Origin: Chionoecetes opilio
Lineage: Eukaryota > Arthropoda > Malacostraca > Decapoda > Majidae
Reading direction: 5' to 3'
Assembly (NCBI GenBank): GCA_016584305.1
Contig: JACEEZ010020519.1
Coordinates: 49,028-113,027, forward strand
Length of the DNA stretch: 64,000 bases
Positions 57,226 through 64,000 of the stretch are shown in pieces. Numbering within the stretch: the first letter of the stretch is position 1; each line of letters starts with the position of its first letter. The notes beneath the pieces were generated by a model. It was given only the letters and a program-made list of their open reading frames with translations. It had not been told where the DNA came from and did not search any database. Made by a program: the position numbers and the translations under genes.

Positions 57226-59314
57226 TTTTTCTTTTTACATCTTGGCCTATAGCACCTGTAGGCAGTGACTTTCAGTGATGGGATGGTAGGCAGCTCAGGT
57301 GTTTGTGAGGTGGCTCACAAACGGTACCGTAAGCATCCATCTCCTGAAACTCATGCCCTTTATATTTCTGCCCGTAATCATGCCAAATCTTTACTTCAAC
57401 TTACCAAAAACTCTTTCATTCATAGAAAATGTCAAAATCTTTCTGAATCAAATTCCTCTTGTGACTTCTGGCATCTAGCAAATAACATCTCTAACAATTT
57501 TTCTTCTTCATCTTTCCCTCCTATGCTTCACCCAGATGGCTCCACAGCTGTCTCATCTATTTCTAAAGCTGAACTCATCGCTCAAACATTTGCTAAAATT
57601 TCCACTCTGGTTGATGAAGTTCCTCCTTCTCCTCCACCCTCTGACTATATTATGCCTGTCATTAAGATCCTTCGTAATGATGCTTTCTTTGCCCTTTCTG
57701 GCCTAGATCCTTGGAAGGCTTACAGTCCTGACGGAGTCCCTCCTATTGTTCTCAAAAACTGTGCTTCTGTGCTTGCACCCTGCCTGGTCAAACTTTTCTG
57801 TCTTTGTCTATCTACTTCCACCTTTCCTTCTTGCTGGAAGTTTGCTCACATCCAACCTGTTCCTAAGAAGGGTGACCGTTCTAATCCTTCAAACTACCGT
57901 CCTATAGCTTTGACTTCCTGCCTTTCTAAAGTTTTTGAATCTATACTTAATAAGAAGATTCTTAAGCATCTATCTGCTCACAATCTTCCATCTGATCGTC
58001 AGTACGGTTTCCGTAAAGGGCGATCTACTGGCGATCTTCTAGCTTTCCAAACTGAATCGTGGTCATCCTCCTTTAGGGGTTTCGGTGAAACTTTTGCTGT
58101 TGCCCTTGACATATCAAAAGCTTTGGATAGAGTCTGGCACAAATCTTTAATTTCCAAACTACCCTCATTCGGTTTCTATCATTCTCTCTGTAACTTCATC
58201 TTAAGTTTCCTTTCAAACCGTTCTATTGCAGCTACTGTAGACGGACATTGTTCTTCTCCTAAATCTATCAATAGTGGGGTTCCCCAGGGTTCTGTCCTAT
58301 CATCCACTCTCTTTCTATTATTCATTAATGATCTTCCAAGTCTAACTCAAAACCCTATCCACTCCTACGCTGATGATTCTACCCTGCATTTTTCAACGTC
58401 GTTTATTAGGCGTCTAACTCAACAGGAACTAAGTGATTCATGGAGATGCCACCGAGTGCTTAACTTCTGATCTTTCTATAATTTCTGATTGGGGCAAAGC
58501 AAACCTTGTTTTGTTCAATGCCTCAAAAACCCAATTTCTTCACCTATCTACTCGACAAAACCTACCAGATAACTATCCCCTCTTCTTCAATGACACTCAA
58601 CTGTCTCCTTCTTCTACAATGAACATTCTAGGACTATCCTTTACTAAAAATCTGAAATGGAAATCTCACATCTCATCTCTTGCTAAAACAGCTTCTAAGA
58701 AGTTAGGTGTCGTGTGGCGTCTGCGTCCTTTTTTTTTCTCCCTCCCAATTGCTTGCTCTCTACAGGGGCCTTATCCGCCCATGTATGGAGTATGTCTCAC
58801 ATGTTTGGGGAGGATCCACTCATACAGCTCTCCTAAACAGGGTTGAGTCAAAAGCTTTTCGTCTCATCAACTCTCCTCCTCTGACTGACTATCTTCAATC
58901 TTTAAATCACCGACGCAATGTTGCTTTCTTGCTCTCTTCTACCGTTATTTTCATGCTCACTGCTCTTCTGAACTTGCTAACTGCATGCCTCCCCCCCTCC
59001 CGCGGCCTCGCTGCACAAGACTTTCTACTCATTCTCATCCCTATTTTGTCCATCTTCCTAATGCAGGAGTTAATCAGTATCTTTACTCTTTCATCCCTTT
59101 CACTGGTAAACTCTGGAACTCTCTTCCTGTTTCTATTTTTCCACTTTCCTATGACTTAAATCTTTTCACAAGAAGAGTAACAAGACACCTCCCGAACTAA
59201 ATTGGCGCACCCCTTTTTTATATTATTCTCTTACTGTATTCTTTATAGGGACTGGCAACTAAGCGGGCTTTGTGTTACCCTTTTTTTTTGTGCCCTTGGC
59301 CAGTCCTTTGTGGG

Positions 59315-59362
<48 letters not shown>

Positions 59363-59645
59363 CCAGGAGGCTCATTTGAGGGCTGTGATGGTTGGCCCTC
59401 GCCCGTGGTGGCGGAGGCAAGATTTTTATAGTTACGCTTGTGATTAGAGGCTCCTGCCAACCCCCTGTGTTCTCCGATGAACTCGCAATTGAAGGTAGAG
59501 TTAATGGGCAGGGCATGTGGGTGTTCTTAGGCCACTCGGCGGTGCAGAAAGATTTTAAGTGGATTTATGGGTCTCACTTGGGATTGAACTTGGGTCTTCA
59601 AGAACGCCACCCGGTGATGCTAACCACTCTGCTACCGCCTCCCCA
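57222..59645 (-). repeat. SINE-A copy 7, split by LINE-J copy 4
   Basis: The SINE tail part (57222-57287, GCCTATAGCACCTGTAGGCA) and the body plus tRNA head (59358-59645, ending CTAACCACTCTGCTACCGCC) are separated exactly by the LINE. Joining GATGGTAGGC to CCAGGAGGCTCA restores the consensus with one or two changes. Confidence 0.8.
57288..59357 (+). pseudogene. LINE-J copy 4, longest copy
   Basis: Frame 57265-58470 starts inside the linker (EVAHKRYRKHPSPETHALYI), then has FAHIQPVPKKGDRSNPSNYR, LTSCLSKVFESILNKKI, QYGFRKGRSTGDLLAFQTES, VALDISKALDRVWHKSLISK (F to L change), GVPQGSVLSSTLFLLFINDL and the catalytic HSYADDSTLH. A shift near 58440 moves to 58433-58846 and another in a T run to 58707-59159, ending NSLPVSIFPLSYDLNLF. 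It lacks the endonuclease. The tail is a run of about 43 A. Motifs place it in the Jockey/CR1 branch; exact clade not decided. Confidence 0.85.
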
Positions 59646-59699
59646 AATTAATTAGTAATTAAATTTTGGAATTGATCCGGATCCGGATTTTGATCCAGG

Positions 59700-59872
59700 A
59701 ATTTTTTGAAGGATATAAGGAGAAAGTGGTGAGGCATTAGGGAGAGCTGTTAGAGTGGAAGTTCCAGATTGCCGTCCACCGGGCAGGTCAAGGAAGACAT
59801 GGAGGCAGTGTGTTGAAGGGGATCTGGCAGCGTTGGGCATTGGAGAGGTTGAGGCAACGGATAGAGATACCG
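59700..59872 (+). pseudogene. RTE LINE copy R3, 3' end only
   Basis: GGGAGAGCTGTTAGAGTGGA to GAGGTTGAGGCAACGGATAG matches the ends of R1 and R2; encodes part of the PGRSRK basic tail. Confidence 0.7.
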
Positions 59873-59934
59873 TAAATTGCGGCGTACAAGTCGACCTCAA
59901 GATTATTAGCTTAAGATTACAGGTTAGGCCTATA

Positions 59935-60060
59935 CAGACATGCCCTCGGTTTTTAAACATAATTCGTTCCCAAAAGTTGTTCTAAAACCGAAACACATTT
60001 TTCCATAAGAAACAATATATAATGGATTAGTCTGTTCCTGACCCCAAAAATAAAGACCTT
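59935..60060. mobile_element. Mariner-like terminal fragment
   Basis: CCCTCGGTTTTTAAACATAA, TTCGTTCCCAAAAGTTGTTC and CCATAAGAAACAATATATAA form a familiar Tigger/mariner terminus. Only one end is present. From 60061 to 60750 no gene is seen. Confidence 0.45.
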
Positions 60061-60814
60061 TTTTTTACATAAATGAAAATTAAACTAACCTAACCCCCCC
60101 CCCTTTTGACTCACTCACTAACCTAACCTAACCTAATCCCACGCTTTAACCTCCTAACTAAAGCCAAATCTGCATTAAATAAGTGTCCGCGGTTAGGGAA
60201 GAACAGAGGCAATGCAGGTCACAAGAGGAAGAAGAGTGAGGCGCTCGTAAACACTTGTCTCTTGCCTCCCTATGAACAACATGTCATTATCTCCAAAAGT
60301 AATGATTTCCGACGGAAGCTCATAGAGATAATGTTTCCTAGAATCCAATAAGGTAAACAGAAACCAAACTCCCAATTGTGTACCGTAGATAACACTTTAG
60401 TCGCCAGCTGCAATAATGTCGCCAGCTGCCAAATATTACGAATTATAGCATCACTACTGATGTGTATGTGCCACTGAAGATGATACACAGTAGTTTATAT
60501 CATGACTGTATAATCTACTCTGTTTCAGTGTTGTTTTATGCTTTGTATCTGCATGTCTCTACGGCTTCAAATTTCGCTACTCGGTTTTTTCCGGGTGACG
60601 AAGACGGCGGAAGGACACTCAGAACACACCATAGTGTTGGTCGCCACTCTGGTGATATTTTTGTAATTTGTTTATTTATTGCCATAATATGACACAGACT
60701 CTCCAGATAGCCCCTTCTAACCTTCCTGAAATCATGGATGTAAAACGGATCAGACTTTCGCGCTGCTTCGTACACGTTGTTTTTTTTTTTTTTTTTTTTG
60801 TTTTTTTGTGTCAT

Positions 60815-61075
60815 TCATTCATTCACCCCATGGTCTTGTCCACGCGAGCTGGCTCGCGATCGCCAGTTTCACCCTCTCAGTGCGAGCTTGGAGCTCATTA
60901 TTACCGATCTTTGGGAAATGCTGGGACCTCACACACCACACACCCCCATCCCCTTGCTCAAGGGGGACAGTAACCGCCCGAATTTGTCAAGTGAAAAATC
61001 CCCATGAGCACGAGGATTCAAACCGCCTACCCACAGAGTGAGAGACCAGAACGCTATCAACATGACCATCGCACG
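60815..61075 (-). repeat. tRNA-derived SINE (family E)
   Basis: On the minus strand a B box GGTTTGAATCC near 61020 and an A-box-like GATGGTCATGTTGATAGC near 61065, then a core with CCCAGCATTTCCC and CTGGCGATCGCGAGCCAGCT. Confidence 0.5.
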
Positions 61076-61077
61076 GT

Positions 61078-61190
61078 GTGTGTGTGTGTGTGGGTGGGTG
61101 GTGGGTGGGTGGGTGGGTGGGTGGGTGGGTGGGTGGGTGGGTGGGTGGGTGGGTGGGTGGGTGGGTGGGTGGGTGGGTGGGTGGGTGGGT

Positions 61191-61260
<70 letters not shown>
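61078..61260. repeat. (GGGT)n and (GT)n microsatellite
   Basis: About 25 GGTG units followed by about 33 GT units; serves as the tail of SINE-A copy 8. Confidence 0.9.
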
Positions 61261-61263
<3 letters not shown>

Positions 61264-61620
61264 TACAGCGCCGTTAGGCAGTGACCTCCAGTGGTGGGAT
61301 GGCAGGCCCTGGTTCCCTCGAGGGCTGTGATGGTTGGCCCTTGTCCGTGGTGGCGCAGGCAGGATTTTTATAGTGATGCTTGTGATTAAAAGTTCTTGTC
61401 GCCCCCCTGTGGCCTCCGATGCACTCGTAGGTAGGTAATCGAGAAAGTAACAACTTACGAGTTGACTTACTTTACGAGAAAAAGTAGGAGTAAGTAAGTT
61501 GTTAAAAAGTAAAAGTAAGTAACAACTCGTAGGTAAAATCGTAGGTAGAGTTAATGGGCAGCATGTGGGTGTTCTTAGGCCACTCGACGGTGCAGAGAGA
61601 GATTTTACACCTTACGGTAA
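61261..61620 (-). repeat. SINE-A copy 8
   Basis: Body in minus orientation with an extra 110-bp insertion of AAGTAAG/CTTAC repeats at about 61430-61540. Its far side joins the antisense LINE piece as in copy 4. Confidence 0.75.
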
Positions 61621-61689
61621 GATCAAGTTCAAGATCAAGTATCGCTAAAGAGGTAAATAGTCGTATGTACTGATGGAAGAATTGTGTTA

Positions 61690-61960
61690 GCAAGATGTGT
61701 GTGATGTGTGAGACAGGAGTGGATGAAACTGTGGAGTACTTGATGCTGTAATGTGAACGGTATGAGTATGCTAGAACAAAGATGTTGGAGGTAGTAGTAG
61801 CAGAAGTCGGAGTGGAAGAATGGCGAGAGATGAGAGACAGGAGTGTAGATAGGCAGATGGAGTACCTGCTGGGGTTGTGTGCTGAGTGGAGGAGTGACAG
61901 TCGTGTGGCTGAAAGTGTAAAAGAATGCTTGGAGAATTCTTGGAGAGCACGCATGAGAGA
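61690..61960 (+). pseudogene. LINE C-terminal fragment (Cys/His motif)
   Basis: Plus strand MCVMCETGVDETVEYLML, a stop, then ERYEYARTKMLEVVVAEVGV and VDRQMEYLLGLCAEWRSDSR. The CxxC..H/E..C pattern is common after LINE RTs. The same piece is at 49560-49805 on the minus strand. Confidence 0.6.
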
Positions 61961-62621
61961 GAATGAGAGGCAGGGGGTCCCTCAGTGAGGGGGGACCCCG
62001 TATGAATGTGATGCAGAGAGAGGAATGAGAGAAAAATGAAACACCTAGTTTTGCTTCCCCTTTTTGCTTCTCTCCCAATAGAATACTTCGTGTGTGGGAG
62101 AACGCCGGACCAAAGGCTTCACCTACAGCATCAGCTGGGTGACTCCCAACTCAAGCTCAAGCTCGTAGGTCCTCTCCTCTCCTGTCCTCTAGTTTTGGCC
62201 GACCACCCCGGGAGGCGGGTCACAAACCCCCGGCTAACACCCGGTACCCATTCACTGCTAGGTGACTAAATAAGCATTTTTTCAGTGTTTTCAATACCCG
62301 AGTTTCGCGATCCTCAAGTTTCGCGCTATGCCTTGTGAAGAAAGCAAGCGCCAAACTCGGGAGGGTACTGTAATCAATGGACCTCACTGTATACTGCAAA
62401 AATTGTGCCTACATTGCAAATTTGGTAAATTTTTCCATAATCATACTCTCTCACACTCAGCATCTTTGGGATGTCTATTACTATCCAAATTACTCATGGA
62501 AATCCTTTTCAGAGCATTGCATATTTTCATCTGGATCATCTTAACTGCCTCCTGCTCCTAGTGTTTTGTTATAGCGAAGGATATATATATTATTGAACCT
62601 TACTTTTTACATTAATATATA

Positions 62622-63622
62622 CAGTAAACCCTCGCTATAACGGGCAGTTTGGGGGGAGGTGGTCATCTGATATATCCAATAATCCGTTATATCTGAGTAA
62701 TCCCCCCAATGAACTCTAGATTTCAAGCACAAACATAACCTAAGTTGTCTCTATCAGGTTTTACAAGGAAAAATCAATGGCTTATGTAGTTGTACCTGTA
62801 AAAACAATGCTGTAAGAAGTTGTACATACAATTACAATACAGCACATATAATAAGAATAAAGCATACAGTGGTACTCATACAGCACACCTACTGGATCTG
62901 CGGCGCTGAAGCACTGCACTTAAAAGTTTCATACCCCAGGTAAGTAGCAAGCCTTTCTGCAGCATGCTGGATATTAACTCCAGCACAGGAACACCCTCAG
63001 CTCCCTCCTGAGTATACCACTTATACATGGTTTCGTCGCGATTTTCTAGGGCGAGCCGCCACTTAAGAAAAACATCCTGACCTTTCTTACCGCTCTCCAG
63101 TCCTTTCATGGCTTCTTTGATCTTATCTTTAGCCTTGATAAGAACATGAATTGTGCTTCCCTTGATTTTATATTTCTCCATCTGTTGGCCTCTGCATAAC
63201 CCTTGCTCAAATTCTTGAATAATCTTCCACTTTTCACTAATGGAGAGAATCTTCCTCTTTCCTTGACCTGAAGTAAAAAGGGTAGCTGAATTTGAAGCCA
63301 TTCTTGATCGTAGGCAGGTCACACTTGGAGCGAGAGGTAACGCGAGTGAGAGAGCTACAGCAAGGGAAAACCGCACGGTATAAGCGTTGAATTCAAACTG
63401 AGAGACAGTGAGGCGGGAAGGAGTAAGGCTGGCCAGGTGGGCGGGCAAACATGATATATCCTTTACGCTCGCACGTGACAGCCGGCTAGCCGGCTGCCGA
63501 CCAGATTTCCCCCGAATATAACGGATGAAATCTGTTATATTCGGGAGATATCCGGTAGCCATTGGCCATCCATTATATCCGATATCCGTTATAATCAGGT
63601 CTGTTATAGCGAGGGTTTATTA
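62622..63622 (-). mobile_element. Short Tigger with DNA-binding-domain gene
   Basis: Left end CAGTAAACCCTCGCTATAAC, right end inverted TTATAGCGAGGGTTTATTA (two changes at the tip), TA flanks at 62620-62621 and 63623-63624. 1001 bp, with one open frame. Confidence 0.8.
62876..63301 (-). CDS. Tigger transposase N-terminus only, 141 residues, intact frame
   Basis: Start chosen at 63301 (MASNSATLFTSGQGKRK), where homology to CENP-B/Tigger proteins begins; the frame is open further upstream to 63562 but that part is terminal-repeat sequence. Residues 15-65 form the first helix-turn-helix (ILSISEKWKIIQEFEQG..), and about 80-125 resemble the start of the second CENP-B domain (VFLKWRLALENR, MYKWYTQEGAEGVPV). 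The catalytic DDE domain is absent because the element goes directly to its other end. The product, if made, could bind Tigger ends without cutting; it may also be a pseudogene by age. Confidence 0.55.
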   Translation of the reverse strand: MASNSATLFTSGQGKRKILSISEKWKIIQEFEQGLCRGQQMEKYKIKGSTIHVLIKAKDKIKEAMKGLESGKKGQDVFLKWRLALENRDETMYKWYTQEGAEGVPVLELISSMLQKGLLLTWGMKLLSAVLQRRRSSRCAV

Positions 63623-63624
63623 TA

Positions 63625-64000
63625 AATGAAAAATTAGCACAGGAAATTAAACTACACTATAGGGTGGTCCTTAAAATGACCAATTTTTTTTAATGTTGAA
63701 TTCGTTGTGTCCCGGGGTCTAAATTGGTTCCTTTGGGTGTAGAAACAAGACATAGAAAGTTACAGAGCGATTTGTCAATTATTCGAACAGCGCTGGCCAA
63801 TTCAAATATATATATATACTATATAGCCTACATAGGGTTTTTTCGTATATATAATAGTAATTCCCGCGGGTCCCCCTCTCCCTAGAGTATTAGTCGGCCT
63901 AGCCGGGGGTTTCATGACGACCATCGACCACTCATTGTTGCCCACTTCGGTGCTGCTCCACCATGGTCTTCTTGGAAGCGTCAGGGAACCTCTTCCGGTG
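63625..64000. other. No gene seen at right edge
   Basis: Includes CTATAGGGTGGTCCTTAAAA at 63656, a possible transposon end, and a GC-richer last 150 bases with no clear frame. Confidence 0.35.

Larger units (their letters stand above)
60757..62370. mobile_element. Element X copy 3, composite
   Basis: Right end GAGTTTCGCGATCC repeats and CCAAACTCGGGAGGGTACTG before a TA at 62371. The left side keeps only CTTTCGCGCTGCTTCGTACA. In between lie a SINE (60815-61075), GGTG and GT arrays, SINE-A copy 8, an antisense LINE C-terminus (61690-61960) and an inverted SINE-B body (62090-62275). Confidence 0.55.

Noticed and set aside
60095..60142. Interstitial telomere-like CCTAACCTAACCTAA
   Set aside because: Only three or four imperfect units; similar short runs at 11370 and 32815 occur in transposon sequence.

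Overview
The window looks like nuclear DNA of an arthropod with a repeat-rich genome, most likely a decapod crustacean. This is inferred from the repeat content: tRNA-derived SINEs, several non-LTR retrotransposon families, Tigger/pogo-type and piggyBac transposons, very long simple-sequence tracts, and intron-containing genes. There are no bacterial operons, ribosome binding sites or CRISPR arrays. No species call can be made from the sequence alone.

Only one stretch looks like an ordinary host gene. On the minus strand, five exons (9699-9619, 8117-7953, 6411-6294, 5945-5728, 176-1) join in phase through GT/AG splice sites. They encode the start of a protein with an N-terminal ZAD-like zinc domain, then AT-hook motifs, then an acidic stretch, and the gene runs off the left edge. 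Its introns hold a SINE, a Merlin-like element, a split RTE LINE, a Tigger, a CR1 remnant and a large foldback repeat.

The rest is layered mobile DNA. 10.3-12.0 kb: a TIR transposon (CCGTATTTG ends) with a LINE fragment inside. 12.0-20.7 kb: stacked LINE pieces on both strands, broken by a piggyBac MITE (16104-16796) and a hAT element (17655-18970). 20.7-25 kb: SINEs, an RTE remnant and a second piggyBac MITE (22322-23588). 25-29 kb: a 15-17 bp minisatellite, a satellite unit, a Tigger remnant, a long (TA)n tract and a LINE RNase H fragment. 29.3-33.4 kb: a second CCGTATTTG element loaded with later insertions. 33.4-36.5 kb: a giant palindrome interrupted by a MITE and a Tigger-like element. 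36.5-41.9 kb: AT-rich diverged satellite. 41.9-45.5 kb: a Tc1 remnant and a Gypsy integrase plus LTR. 46.5-49.6 kb: a decayed copy of a repeated gene family with a PIN/XPG-like acidic core, split by a Tigger. 51.5-56.6 kb: a 5.1 kb piggyBac element with a dead transposase. 57.2-59.6 kb: a LINE inserted in a SINE. 60.7-63.6 kb: composite repeats and a small Tigger coding only a DNA-binding domain.

Many insertions can be checked inside the window, because a second copy of the target or a restored reading frame shows the site before insertion. This gives relative ages. The piggyBac at 51.5 kb, the Tigger at 29.5 kb, the Tigger at 26.5 kb, the MITE at 33.5 kb, the Tigger at 3.4 kb and the piggyBac MITE at 16.1 kb all have such evidence. 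A SINE family with eight copies lies just inside the ends of several unrelated DNA transposons, which is the most unusual arrangement here. All frames, joins and homology calls were made by eye.
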